NCBI GenBank assembly: GCA_025093985.1
Contig: JACAAK010000022.1
Span: 1 to 64,000 of the forward strand
Direction of reading: 5' to 3'
DNA length: 64,000 nt
Source of the DNA: Calvatia gigantea
Taxonomy: Eukaryota > Basidiomycota > Agaricomycetes > Agaricales > Lycoperdaceae
In this document: one piece after another, positions 10,472 to 21,330 of the stretch
How positions within the stretch are numbered: position 1 is the stretch's first letter
How the letters are laid out: each line of letters opens with the position of its first letter
The notes under the pieces: generated by a model
Databases searched by the model: none
Seen by the model: the letters and a program-made list of their open reading frames with translations, nothing else
Told to the model about the DNA's origin: nothing
Position numbers and translations under genes: made by a program

Positions 10472-12286
10472 ATGTCACGAAAAGGGAAACATCCCTTACA
10501 CCCTCCTTCCTCATCTCTAGAACAATCATTCCATACACCAACCCAACACTCATTTGAGTCTCCTACTACTCCCCCACCTAAACAAACTCATCAACCAGAA
10601 GGACCTTCCACACCATTCTTAGAAAGGATTTATCATACCCCACACACTAGATCACAAAAACCGAAACTACTACAAGAATTACCAGCACCTACTAGAAAAT
10701 CCACTGAGCCTGAACCATCGAAACCAACACAAAGTGGCAAATTCGACTATTTTCGACCTGATTCGCCCGAGCAAGGTCCACCTCAAGAGTCACCGCCACA
10801 GACACCGTCCAGAGCCGTATCCCCTTCCCAATTCGGAATCGAAAACCCCCACATCTTACCATCCATCCTTGAAGACAATGAAGACAACGAGACGTTCCAT
10901 CAGCTGCCCGAACATCCATTTGACTTCCAAGACATCCTCAATCGAGAAGGAACCCATCTTATATACACTCCAGACACCCTCGAATACCCAGATATCCCGG
11001 GCTTTGAATCACAAGAACCAATTCATCCAGAAATCGAAGGCATGGCTATTTCCACTCAAATGCAAACTGAAACAAATAATGAACCAACCGACCAACCACC
11101 ACCCCGATCAGGAACTACAACCCCCATCTTCGGAATTGGACGACGAAGAACACCGGGAGAAGATCCTCCCCGCAGAGGTCGACAAGGAAGAGCGCCCTCT
11201 CCCTCCCCTCCCTCATCATGAAATTCCAGCCATGGTTCATTCACTCCGTCCTCTTTCTCCATTGGAAGAGAAGGAGGAGGTTGACAAAGACATCGTACTC
11301 CAGCCATTCAATTTGTAGGAAACGATGGAAATTCAAAAGAAATTGGACAAAAGCCCCCAAACTTCGACGGAACAAACCCCCGATTTAAAACTTGGTGGAT
11401 GCTAGTCAAAAACTATCTTGAAATGAACCCTAGAGCATTTACGGATGACCAGCGACAGATCAGATTCGTCCTCGGCCTTATGGTCGAAGGGAAAGCCAGA
11501 TCCTGGTCTGAACAATATTACAAAAGCTGAATTACCGATGCCCGTGGAAAACCCATCCCTTGGAGATACTCTACCTTCGAAGAGTTTGAAATTGAAATCT
11601 TGAAACACTTCACTCCAGTAGATGAACAAATCACTGCGCGAAGACAATGGTACGAATTGAAGCAAAATAAGTCCTCAGCAGCAGACTTCAATCTTGAATT
11701 CCAACGCCTTGCATCTATTGGAGGAATTCAAGACAATGAAGCATTAATTGAACAATATAAACGAGGACTCAATCCTAATCTCGCAAGAGAAGTATGGACC
11801 AGAAAAGAAGGACCACCTGAAACCATTGCTGAATGGTATACCGATGCAGTACGACGAGACTCAGTCAATCGTCAAGCCGATGCAATGTGGCCTAGAAACT
11901 TCTCTCGAAACCCAACTCCCTACCAGCCACCCTGTTTCCAACCAACCTACCACACTTGTTTTCAACCAAATCGCCAACCTGCACGAACCATACATGAAAT
12001 GCAGGTAGAACCTCAGGACCCCTACGAACCACCTTACGAAGACGAAGAACTATATCCCCCAGAGCAAGACTATGACTTGGATGACCCTGAATTACAACTA
12101 AACGCTGTATTTACTGCTGAGCAAGTCGCTCGCTACAAAGCTGGGAAATGCATAGGCTGCGGAAAATTTGGACACCTTATCAGCAACTGTCCAAATCCTG
12201 ACCCAAACTTGTCCAAGGAAAAACCACCTCCTAGACGACCCAACCCACTATCAAAGAAGTCTTATCGCCACTCTCCTACCAACTGA
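10472..12286 (+). pseudogene. gag of gypsy B
   Basis: The gag frame starts at ATG 10472 and stays in one frame to 12286, broken by TGA at 11219, 11282 and 11528; all are compatible with CGA to TGA. The first 250 residues are rich in P, S, T and Q. The middle (11310-11900) is a typical retrotransposon gag, with W-rich and QYKRGL-type motifs. The C-terminus has an intact knuckle, CIGCGKFGHLISNC, at about 12150-12191. The related copies C and D show the same layout with more decay. The last codons belong to the deletion junction. Confidence 0.78.
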
Positions 12287-12567
12287 AACTACCTGAAACA
12301 TGGAAAATTCACAACATATTCCACGCTACCCTTCTCTCTGAATACACCGAAAACAATACCCATGGATCAAACCCACAACCACCTCTCCCTGACATAATAG
12401 AAGGAGAAGAAGAATATGAAATTGAAGGCATCTTGAACCATAGAACCAAGAATAAACAAAGGGAATACTATATCAAATGGAAAGGTTACAGCCACGAAGA
12501 AAACTCTTGGGAAAATGAAGCACAATTCTTACCACATGCCCAAGAACTGTTACGAAAATACCAATGA
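12253..12567 (+). pseudogene. Orphan integrase tail with chromodomain in gypsy B
   Basis: In a frame different from gag, the translation runs from an integrase C-terminal segment (TIKEVLSPLSY, then an HNIFHATLL motif) into a chromodomain. The latter has the hallmark EYEIEGIL...REYYIKWKGY...NSWEN and ends at TGA 12565-12567. It has no start codon of its own and directly follows the gag stop. Its retention after loss of the rest of pol may be chance, or the DNA may hold a needed cis sequence. Confidence 0.78.
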
Positions 12568-12670
12568 GAACACCACCTAATTCCCATCCCACCTAAAAGA
12601 TATAAATAATCCAGGATTCACCCAACCTCTCCATCATTCTTTAACAGCACTTTTACAAACCGAACTACCA

Positions 12671-14008
12671 ATGGCACCAACCCAGAAAAACTATAAGAAG
12701 GGAAAGAAAGCGGCCATTGTAGCCTCATCCCCCTCTCCTTCCCTCTCTTCAATCTCTTTCCTTTCTACAAAAAACAATTCCCCAGTCAGAAAAGCCCATT
12801 CTCTCCCCTCCTCCCCTCATATTCCTATATCCTACCCTCCCACCATCACACCTGTGGGCCACGAAACCCCAATTCTCCCCACCATCCAAATTAACGAACT
12901 GCTCGAAAAACCCATTATCACCCTCCCGAATGCCATCTTTACCAAAGACGAGCTCCAACAATTCGCAGACCAGAACAAACAGTTCTGGGTTGACATCTTC
13001 ATTGGCCCAGACTGTGTCTACATTCCCCCCTCCACCGAATCATCTCCCAGTACCCCCTGGGATAGACTCACCTACCCAACAAGAATGGGAAGCAGCTCCG
13101 CTGTATCCCAACTTCATCCCCAGCAGCCAGACGTATCAAATCCACCCAACAACCCCGAGCCAAGAGACCCACCAGTCTCTTTCTCCAGCGTCGTCGCCGG
13201 AGCCACTCCCCATACCACCACCTACGATACGAAATCAACCCCACAGCAGCTCCTCTGGTCGCCAAAACCAAAGTACGTCTACCCAATCCGGGCCGACAAC
13301 CCCACCCCAACACTCCCCTCGGAGCAAGCTGGGATCCCGAAATCTATTAGGGCAGAGCTTCCTGTCCTCGACCAACGACACATTCCCCCCTCTACCGCCA
13401 GCCCCTCTCCAAAGTCCCCCACAACTACCACCGTCAATCCGAAACCCCCCAGGTCAGCCTGGGATGAACTACACCCCACTGAACACTCGGCCGCAGGTTA
13501 CATCGCAGCCAACCCATCCGACCGAGATCCCGACAGGCGAAGCAGCTTCTCCCCCGAGCCCCCCTCTGTGAACGATAGACCTTCACCCATGGAGTTATGG
13601 GCTAGAACTGATTTCTCATCTGAGGGATCCCTCTGCACGATGGTCCTCAAGGGAGGCCATCGAACTCGCTTCTGCACCGAATATCTACATAATGCCAATC
13701 AGCGAAATCACTGGCGCTTTATCTGCGACGCCATTTCACAGCTCGAACATCTTTCTCAGGATTATGAGCATGCTACCGATCGAGCGGCCCTATTTATCCA
13801 GGCATCATGAAGCCTTGGATTACCTCAAGCTTACGCCCGCTACCTCAACAAGCATAGCGTTAAGCCTATTCCACCCAACCAGCGAACTGGCCCTTCTAAG
13901 GTCAGACCACACCAACGAGCTGATTCCCCCACGAGAAAATCCTCCCCCGAACCGCATGTACCTTTCCCATCCACATCTCTCCCATCCAGATGGACAAATT
14001 CCACCTGA
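12671..14008 (+). CDS. Accessory 3' ORF of gypsy B (proline/serine-rich, QNKQ and RFCT motifs)
   Basis: This ORF lies between the chromodomain and the 3' LTR, where envelope genes sit in some elements. It reads 379 codons from ATG 12671 to TGA 13808. The related copy C has CAA at that codon, so the TGA is probably a CGA mutation, and the older frame runs to 14008. No signal peptide or membrane segment is evident. Residues 95-115 hold ADQNKQFWVDIF. Residues 333-350 hold RFCT, ten residues, then HW, both partly shared with the 3' ORF of element E. The middle is P/S/T-rich. Function is unknown. Confidence 0.6.
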
Positions 14009-14018
14009 ACGATTCGAA

Positions 14019-14138
14019 ATGGCCATACACAACTTAATGGGCCAACTGGATCAACTTCTAAGCCTCCAAAACCTATTCGAAAACCCCTCGGTCCTAACTC
14101 AGGACGAGGAAGAACCCCAACCCAACCCTGAGCTATGA
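14019..14138 (+). CDS. Small ORF overlapping the triple-knuckle ORF by ATGA
   Basis: A short frame ending TGA at 14136-14138 encodes a 40-residue or slightly longer peptide (FEMAIHNLMGQLDQLL core, acidic end PNPEL). The copy in element C encodes a 55-residue homologue with the same end, PDPEL. In both, the stop overlaps the next start as ATGA. The upstream limit in B is uncertain, because the frame is open back to 13692. The overlap suggests reinitiation of translation on the next ORF. Confidence 0.5.
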   Translation: MAIHNLMGQLDQLLSLQNLFENPSVLTQDEEEPQPNPEL

Positions 14139-14488
14139 ACGACCCAAACTTCGACCCGAAGGCCTTTTGTGAAAAATGTGCCAAACTTCATCTCCCTGCC
14201 GTAGGTCACTGGGCCAGTAATTGTGCCTATACCACTTGCCCCATTTGTCGAAAAACCCGCCCTGGCCATTACCGCTGGACCTGCCCCCAATACTTCTGCC
14301 AACTCTGCGAAACTCTCAACCCGAGACACAAACCAGAGGATTGCCCGAAATACGTCGACCACGTCCAAGCTGTTGAAAATATGAAACAACGTTTCCAAGA
14401 ACAAATCTTGGAAAACCCCCATGATGCCTTCGACAACGAATATTACGATGACGGGGTATCTTTAGACTATTCAGTCTTATCAGCGTAA
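14135..14488 (+). CDS. Triple zinc-knuckle accessory protein of gypsy B
   Basis: This intact 117-residue ORF carries three cysteine/histidine units: one CX2CX9HX4C and two CX2CX6HX4C (CPICRKTRPGHYRWTC and CQLCETLNPRHKPEDC). The end is acidic, with YDDGVSLDYS. The copy in element C has exactly the same length and end, with one cysteine codon turned to stop. Such knuckles usually bind nucleic acid, so a second nucleocapsid or an RNA chaperone is possible. It starts at an ATG overlapping the previous stop. I know of no named family for it. Confidence 0.6.
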   Translation: MNDPNFDPKAFCEKCAKLHLPAVGHWASNCAYTTCPICRKTRPGHYRWTCPQYFCQLCETLNPRHKPEDCPKYVDHVQAVENMKQRFQEQILENPHDAFDNEYYDDGVSLDYSVLSA

Positions 14489-14520
14489 ATTTCGGAGTAA
14501 TTTACCTAAAGACGGGCTAA

Positions 14521-15148
14521 TGTTACAAACTTACCACACCCCCAGGCTCTCCGAACTAACGTATTAACCTTCTGTACAGACTTTCCATTCTTTCCCCTGT
14601 ATACCCCGGTCCGTTCTTTATTTATTTATCACATGTACTTCTACCTTTACTTCTTATGATTCATTCTGAATCATGTTCCTGTTTCACCTTCATCTTTTCC
14701 CATCATCGTACTTCTCCTTACCTGACTCTATCTTCTTATGACTCATACTCGTTCTTCTATATTCATCTCACCTATCCCTACGATTCCTTAGATTACCAAT
14801 TAACCCGTAGTAGTTCTCATTGACTCATATCTACTTACTACGTAATCTCTCATCTCTTATTCGTAGCTAGTATATAAACCTTAAGTAGTACTTTGTATTA
14901 CTTCAGGTTATTCTAGTAACAAGCTTCCTTATCTTCGCTCGTCTGCTACAAGGCTAACAACCTTGGGGACTGCAGTGACACTTAACTCGGACTTCTCAGG
15001 CAAGCATGAGCTTCTACTCGAGGGAGCAATCCGAAGCCTGCACAGAAGTCATTGAGACTTGTCGAATACTCCTGGGCTATAGTGTTGAACCTCTCCCTGA
15101 GTGGAGATGATCCGGGCCCGGTTGCGAAGTAAGGTAACGCACGTAACA
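14521..15148 (+). repeat. 3' LTR of gypsy B
   Basis: It is 628 bp and about 98.7 percent identical by eye to the 5' copy. It is preceded by AAAGACGGGCTAA, a weak purine-rich stretch that may serve as polypurine tract. The GAAAA duplication follows. Confidence 0.92.
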
Positions 15149-15153
15149 GAAAA

Positions 15154-16988
15154 CCAGCTGAGTCGATGGACCACTATCCTTCTGGTTTAGCTATGTGAGT
15201 GGCTGTGGATGGGTCAAGCAGGAGAGCTGAGAGGATATCAGAGTGGAGTTGATCAAGGTCAATGATCGTGGCTGTGCAAAGGGAAGGGGCATATAGGTAT
15301 GTAGCGTGAACAGAGGCTGAAAGCTGTTCATGAGTAAAGACGGGTCTGAAGTTGTGAGGATTGACTGTAGTGTAGTCATTATTCCCCCCTTTAGGGTAGA
15401 TGTCCCATTGTCTAGTAAGAGTGTTGGGTTTTGTCCCTAGTTGGCCAGGGCGAAAGCAAATCATGAGGTTGAACTGGGAGAGGAACTCAGACCAGTGGGC
15501 TTGGCAGCGGGTGAGGATTTTCATGGTACAGAAGTATTCTAGATTCTTGTGATCAGTAACAACGTCGATCGCAAGAGGGGCACCTTTGAAGTAGTGCTGC
15601 CAAATCCTGAAAGCTTCAAATATAGCCAAGAGTTCCTTGTCATGGGTATCATAATTCAGCTCAGCAGGACTGAAGGTGCGGGAGTGAAATGCCATGGGGT
15701 GAACTTCACCATCCTCAGTAATGATGGAGAGGATGGCTGCTAGCACATAGTCGGATGCATCGGTCTCAACAATGATCTGAGCATCGGGTATCCAGTGAGT
15801 GAGAACAGGTGCTGAGATAAAGGCATCCTTCAATGATATGAAAGCTTCTCAACAGTCATCGCCAAATTTCCACACCATGCCCTTTTGGGTGAGGCAGGTC
15901 AGTGGGATGACGATGTCAGAGTAGTTGTAGATGAAGCGATGGTAGAAGTTGGTGAAGCCGAGGAAGGACTGTATGTCCTTGACCTTCTTCAGTTCAGGCC
16001 AGTCCTGGATAATCTTGACCTTTTCCTCAGACATTCTGAGACCTTTGGGGGAGAGGACATAGCCAAGGTATTCAATGGTATCGGATTCGAACTCACACTT
16101 ATCTGTGCGGGCGTAGAGGCCATGTTTGCAGAGCTGCTTTAATACATCCTTAATCTGCTTGCAGTAGTTGCTGAGATTGTCAGAGTAGATGAGGATATCG
16201 TCAAGATAGACCGTAACGCAAACATCTAGGAGATCCTTGAAGATGTCATTCATGAACCACTGGAAAGCAGCAGGTGCATTAGTAAGGCCGAAGGGCATAA
16301 CAAGCCATTTGAATGAGCCATAGCGGGTCCGAAAGGCCATCTTCCATTCATCACCAGCCATGATGTGAACAAGATGGTAAGCATGGTGGAGGTCAATCTT
16401 GGTGTAAATGTGGGCTTTGCATGGAGAGTCGAGTAGGTCAGATATGAGTGGAAGAGGATAGCAATCCTTCTTCATGATATGGTTGAGACCTCAGAAGTTG
16501 ACACAGAGTCAGAGGGAGCCATCCTTCTTCTTGACAAAAAGGACCAGAGCTCCATGAGGGGAGTTGGAAGGGTGGATGAAGCCAATAGCAAGGTTTTCCT
16601 CAATGAATTCACAGAGGGCCTCCAGTTCAGTCTGGGACAGAGAGTAAATGGTACCAATAGGAGGTTGGCCACCTTCTTCCAGATTGATTTGGAGGTCATA
16701 GGGTCTATGTTCAGCAAGTATGTTGGCCTTTGCTTTACTGAAAACATCGGCAAACTTGCAATATGCTTTGGAGATGTTAGACCAATCATCAGGTTCCTCG
16801 TTGATGGCGGCTGAAGCAGCTGACATCGACGGGTCGTTGAGGTTAAGGCTGAATTGAACTGAACCAGGAATGCGTGTGGCACGCAGGAATGCAACAGCGT
16901 TCACCAGGGAGATATGGGGATGCGTGGAGGCAGAGGGCAGAGAGGACTGTGGATTTATGGGAGTGGGTGCGGCCAAAATGGGCACCAA
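15154..16988 (-). pseudogene. Reverse transcriptase and RNase H of gypsy A
   Basis: On the minus strand 16988-16509 holds the RT N-terminal part up to VLFVKKKDGSL. A short stretch with TGA then stands for an expected arginine (LCVNF, stop, GLN). 16475-15849 holds the palm with PFGLTNAPAAF and an intact TVYLDDILIYS. 15833-15174 holds RNase H (IVETDASDYV, ELLAIFEAF, DHKNLEYF). The stop near 15850 again replaces an arginine. Removing two or three CGA-to-TGA changes would leave one long pol frame. B interrupts it after the RNase H. Confidence 0.82.
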
Positions 16989-17057
16989 GGAATGTGTGGA
17001 CGCAGCAGAGGCAGTCGCAACACAGGGAGGAGTGACAGGAATTTCGAGCTGTGGTGG

Positions 17058-17360
17058 TCAGAAAGTAATACTGCCCATGGCCCAGTCAATCAATGGATTG
17101 TAGTGGGTGAGCCAGTTGTATCCCAGAACCACAGAGCAAGAAGAGTTGAGTTGAGTGACGAAAAAGTCCAGAGTCATAGATTCACCACAGCCAAAAGTGA
17201 CTGGGATGTTCGCAAGTTCAGTAATGAAAGCACTAGAAGAACCGTCGAAAAGACAGAGCTCAACAGGAGGAATGGGTGAGGTTGGGAGGTCATGAGAGTG
17301 GATAAAGTCAATATCCACGAAGCAGTGTGTAGAGCCACTATCAATGAGGGCCTTGAAATG
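17058..17360 (-). pseudogene. Aspartic protease of gypsy A
   Basis: On the minus strand the segment begins [13 protein letters not shown], a good D-S-G active-site motif. About 80 residues later it has [13 protein letters not shown], the usual second conserved block. It is open to 17058, where a TGA precedes a proline/serine-rich linker to RT. It would cut the gag-pol polyprotein. Confidence 0.72.
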
Positions 17361-17399
17361 GGTATCGGAGGGGGAGAGGATGAGTGAGAAGGAGATAGA

Positions 17400-18916
17400 C
17401 AGTTGAAAGGAGTTGGGATCAGAAAGAGCAGATGCGTTGAGTCAGAAACACTCTATGGCACAAGTGAGTACAACGTGGTCCTCAGCTAGTGCAGAGTCTC
17501 GAGGACTGCTACTTAGTTTCCTGAACTCTTATCAGAGTTCCTGTCGACCACCTCAGCAAGTCGGGCCACAGCCTTCACAGCTGAGGCAGCTTTCTTCCTG
17601 CACTCACTCACCTTGTGTCCTGCATTTCCACAGAAGAGACAGAGGTTGTTGTCCAAGCACCATTTGTGCTCATTGGTAGTCAGCCTGCTGTCCTTGCCAA
17701 GCTTGTCGGTCAAATTGGGCTTTGCTGATGAAGTGGACTTCGAGGCAGAAGAGGAGGGGGTAGCAGTAGATGTCGAGGGCTTGGAGTTGTTGCCCTTGGT
17801 GCTGGTGTTGTTGGGCTTGTTGTTGGTGCTGCTGGTGTTGTTGGTGTTGTTGGTGTTGGTGGAAGAGGATGGGTTCTGGCCAGGCCTCCTGCTGAGAGAA
17901 GCAGATGCTGTTTTAGTGGCCAACTTTGCCCGAGTCTTTTCGTGCTGACGCTCCCAATAACAGTTATCGAAGAGGAGAGTAATCTCCCGCATCAGGACAA
18001 AAGTGGTGGGCTTACCAGTGGGGCAACTGGATAAGGAGTCCTGGAGACAATCCGGGAGCCCTTTGTAGTATCAGTGGCAGAGCACCTCATCATTCCAATT
18101 GAGCTGTGACAACAGCCGCATGAACTCAATGTTGTAGTTGGTGATTTTGTTGGAGTGTTTCATCTGAAGGTTGTCTAAAAGTTCGGTGGATTCACTGCGC
18201 GGGTCTGCAATCCCGAAATTGGTTTTGAGCTCCAGGACAAAAAGGTCCCAGTCGGAGGTCCACAGGTGGACAGTGCCAAGAGTCTCCTCTTGGTCGATAG
18301 CTGTCTTGAACCATCGGAGAGCAGTATCAGTCAAATAGGTGAGTGCGAAGTTCACCTTATTGTTGTCAGTCGGAAAGAGCAAGGGGTTGGAGTGAAAGTA
18401 GAGCTGACATTGGAACAGGAACTGATGGAGTTCCTTGGGGTTAGCACCGCTGAACGTGTTAGGTTCACAGGCCTTAGTGCAGGGGGTTCAGGGTACTTGG
18501 GGCGGCTGAGAACGGGTCCAATCATCTAGCTTGTTGGCCAAAAGTGCAATGGCTTCTGCCATTGTCAAACCTCAGCATTGTGGATTAGGGACACCATCAT
18601 CACCGGCGTTACTGTCAGGAGGGGCTTCACCATCATCACTATCATTACCATTTCCAGGATCTGGGGGTCCATCGTCAAAAGGGTCCTGATTCTGGTTCTC
18701 ACCTTGGTCAGGTAACCAGTTCTCATCATTTTCATGATCAGGATCGGGCCCTTCCTGCAAGACCTCTTCGAAGGGGGTTCTTTGGAGTGATACTACCGGA
18801 GAAGCTCTGCGTTGAGGGGTTCTGTAGGAAAGTGGTGTGGTGGCCTTCCGGCTTCTGGCAACAGAAACCTTCCAGGCTTTGGAAGCAGTTTGTGACCTAG
18901 TGGTCATGGTAGGCAT
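17400..18916 (-). pseudogene. gag of gypsy A
   Basis: The minus-strand frame starts at ATG 18916. It has an acidic N-terminal region (18916-18572), then a classic Ty3-type gag (YLTDTALRWFKTAI, LELKTNFGIADP). A low-complexity linker of N, T and S repeats follows (17760-17880). Near 17630 it ends with a CCHC knuckle, CLFCGNAGHKVSEC, intact. Stops near 18572, 18510 and 18071 interrupt it. It would form the particle and package the RNA. Confidence 0.78.
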
Positions 18917-18971
18917 AGTAATTAGTGATAAAGGGACAAGGGAATGACAGAGGAGTGGAGTCTGATTATAC

Positions 18972-19508
18972 TGTTACAATTGGGTTACACAGGATATCGG
19001 CCGAAGGTTAGCTGCCAGGTGACGTCGGGTGAGAATGTACGGAGCAGGTGAATTCGGACAAGTATGAGATTTGGACTCAGCAGCTTCAATGTATGTGTTG
19101 TACCTTCCTGCTGTCGTCAAAGTCCATATTTCAGGAGGGAGGGTCGGAGGAACAGAGACAGAGAGGAACAGGATCAGAGGGTGTAATTGTGGTTGATAAT
19201 CAGACTGAGGATTTACAAGCATGGGGACTAGGTTTATATACTAGTCTGAAAAGCGGGAAGTATGAAAGTAATGGTGAACAAAGAATGGATGGCCACTGAG
19301 GATGGCCGTCTAACAAGACACCAGGATCAAGTTCTAACTATAAGGCGATAGCGGAGAAGTTGAAGGGAATGGAGATTAAGATGGCAAACAGGATATCGGA
19401 CCAACTGACAGAAAGAATGAAGAGCACCCAATGCAGCTGGACTAAGGTAATGATGACTACAAGCGGGGGAAGCGGGTGAGAGCAGGCGAACATGCGCAGG
19501 TCATGATA
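18972..19508 (-). repeat. 5' LTR of gypsy A
   Basis: The plus strand reads TGTTACAATTGG to GGTCATGATA; the final A-T-A stands for ACA with one C-to-T change. The next five bases, GCATG, are the target duplication. The adjoining minus-strand sequence after the LTR should hold the primer-binding site (GTATAATCAGACTCC), but I could not match it to a tRNA. Confidence 0.88.
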
Positions 19509-19513
19509 GCATG

Positions 19514-21330
19514 TCACCAAATTGAGATCTGGACAGACCACAAGAATCTAAAGTACTTCATGTCCACCAAGAAACTCAACCATCACTAAGCCTGCTGGTC
19601 TTTCATACTCTCCTACTTCAATTTCTACTTGCACTACTGTCCTAGCCAAACTATGGGCAAACCTGATGCACTATCCTGCAGAGCTGACCATGGCACAGGA
19701 GCCCATGACAACAAAAACATTACCCTCCTTCCTGACAGCCTCTTTACCATCTGCACACTTGAAGGAATCTTGATGGAAGAAGAGGAGCAGCTTCTGTTGA
19801 AGGACATCCACACTGGAAACTGTGCAGATGAACAAGAGAAGGCAGTCACTAAAGCTATATGGGAACTTAAGTAGTTGTCAACCAAAACCATAAGGAGTGC
19901 AGAATGGATAGAGTAGAATGGTCTACTCCTGTTCTGAGGGAAGATCTACATCCCAACAGGCTTTAATCTTAGGTGAAGGATAGTAGCTCTCCACCATGAC
20001 ACAAAGGTCACAGGGCATGCTGGGTGATGGAAAATGCTAGAACTTGTCTCCTGCAACTACTGGTAGCCCTAGATAACTCAATACATTGGTCAGTATATCT
20101 CTACCTGTAACCTCTACATGTGCACCAAGCCTATCTGCCAGCCACCACAAGGAGAACTCCATCCACTCCCCATTCCTGAAGCCTGCTAGAACATACTCAG
20201 TATAGATTTCATGGTCAAACTCCCAGAATCTGCAGACTATGACACTATCATGACAGTGGTGGACTCTGTCTCTAAATGAGCCCACTTCATCCCAACCCAC
20301 ACCACTGTCTTGGCTGAAGGATAGTATGGCTCTTCCTCCACAATGTCTAAAAACTCCATGGACTTCCCAATGCAGTTATTTCAGACCATAGACTATAGTT
20401 CATTGCTATATTCACGAAAGAGCTTTACTAACTCTTAGGGATCAAAATGGCTGCCTCAACTGCCTGGTACCTGTAGACTGATGGGCAGACAGAGCAGGTG
20501 AACCAGGAACTTGATCAGTATCTCCACCTCTTTGTATAGAATGACTGGCATGACCTTCTCCCACTTACAGAATTCCAGTACAACAACCATGTCCATGCTT
20601 CCATCCAATACTCCCCCTTCCTCTTAGACACTGGACATCACCTGCACATGGGATTTGAGCTGCATCAGCCACCCTCAAAGATCAAATTGGTTAACAAGTT
20701 TATAATCTGAATGGAGTTGACACTGCAAGAAGCAAAATCTGCACTAGCCAAGATGAAAGATGACATAACCTGCTACTATAACCAATGACACATACCCACA
20801 CCTGTATACAAACCAGGTGACAAAGTTTACCTTGAAGCAGATGACATCCAGACTACCTGCCTATCAAGGAAGCTTTCTCACCAATGCCTCAGACTGTACA
20901 TCATAGACAAGCAGGTCAATGCCAATGCTTACTGTCTCTGCCTCCCCCACTCCATACAACACCTCCATCCAGTTTTCAATGTTGTCAAGCTCACACTTGC
21001 ACCACCTGATCCAATTGAGAATTGCTGTATGAAACCCCCACCCAATCCCATTATCATCAACAAAGAAGAGGAATGGGAGGTTGAAGAAATCCTCAACAGC
21101 CATGTCCACTGAAGATGACTTTAATATCTCATCAAGTGGAAAGGTTTTGGAATGGAACACAACTCATGGGAGCTAGCTGATAGAGTCCACACCCCAGAAC
21201 TAGTTTAGGATTTCTACTGCAAAAATCCTAGTGCCTCCTGCCTTATCCATGCACTTATTTTCAGCTCATTTTCCTTTCAACTGATCCAGCACTATGCATT
21301 GAGACACTGTGATTTTGGAGGGGGGGTAGA
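19514..21330 (+). pseudogene. RNase H end, integrase and chromodomain of gypsy G1
   Basis: Translation resumes with IEIWTDHKNLKYFM, completing the RNase H split by A. It is followed by the connection (open at 19629-19874) and an integrase with many stops, including FMVKLPESADYDTIMTVVDSVSK near 20210-20275. A C-terminal part and a chromodomain (EEEWEVEEIL, YLIKWKGFG) lie at about 21050-21200. A GGAGGGGGGG polypurine tract at about 21317-21326 directly precedes the 3' LTR. Confidence 0.8.

Larger units (their letters stand above)
9624..15148 (+). mobile_element. Gypsy B, young non-autonomous element lacking most of pol
   Basis: B has two 628-bp LTRs (9624-10251 and 14521-15148) that differ by about eight transitions, nearly all at CpG sites. 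It has a perfect 5-bp duplication GAAAA (9619-9623 and 15149-15153). Inside are gag, the last part of integrase with its chromodomain, and extra 3' ORFs. Protease, RT, RNase H and the integrase core are missing: compared with element C about 3.6 kb has been lost between gag and the integrase tail at about 12250. It probably moved with enzymes supplied by C-type elements. It is the youngest gypsy insertion in the window. Confidence 0.9.
6337..19508 (-). mobile_element. Gypsy A, chromodomain element with an antisense extra gene, split by B
   Basis: A lies on the minus strand with LTRs at 18972-19508 (5') and 6337-6884 (3') and a perfect 5-bp duplication GCATG. The order on the minus strand is gag, protease, RT, RNase H, integrase, chromodomain. 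Then comes a plus-strand gene of about 1.1 kb facing pol, and the 3' LTR. Element B is inserted between RNase H and integrase. Only a handful of stops break gag-pol, mostly CGA-to-TGA type, and the RT YLDD box is intact. The LTRs differ by many transitions plus small gaps. Confidence 0.9.

Noticed and set aside
13068..13479. Glycine-rich minus-strand ORFs opposite the accessory ORF of B
   Set aside because: They are the complement of a proline-rich coding region; the related copy C does not keep them.
12671..14008. Envelope (env) protein for the accessory ORF
   Set aside because: Only the position fits. I see no signal peptide, no membrane segment and no furin-like site.
17613..17948. Plus-strand ORF with a valine- and leucine-rich run in gag of element A
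   Set aside because: It is the complement of the asparagine/threonine linker of gag.
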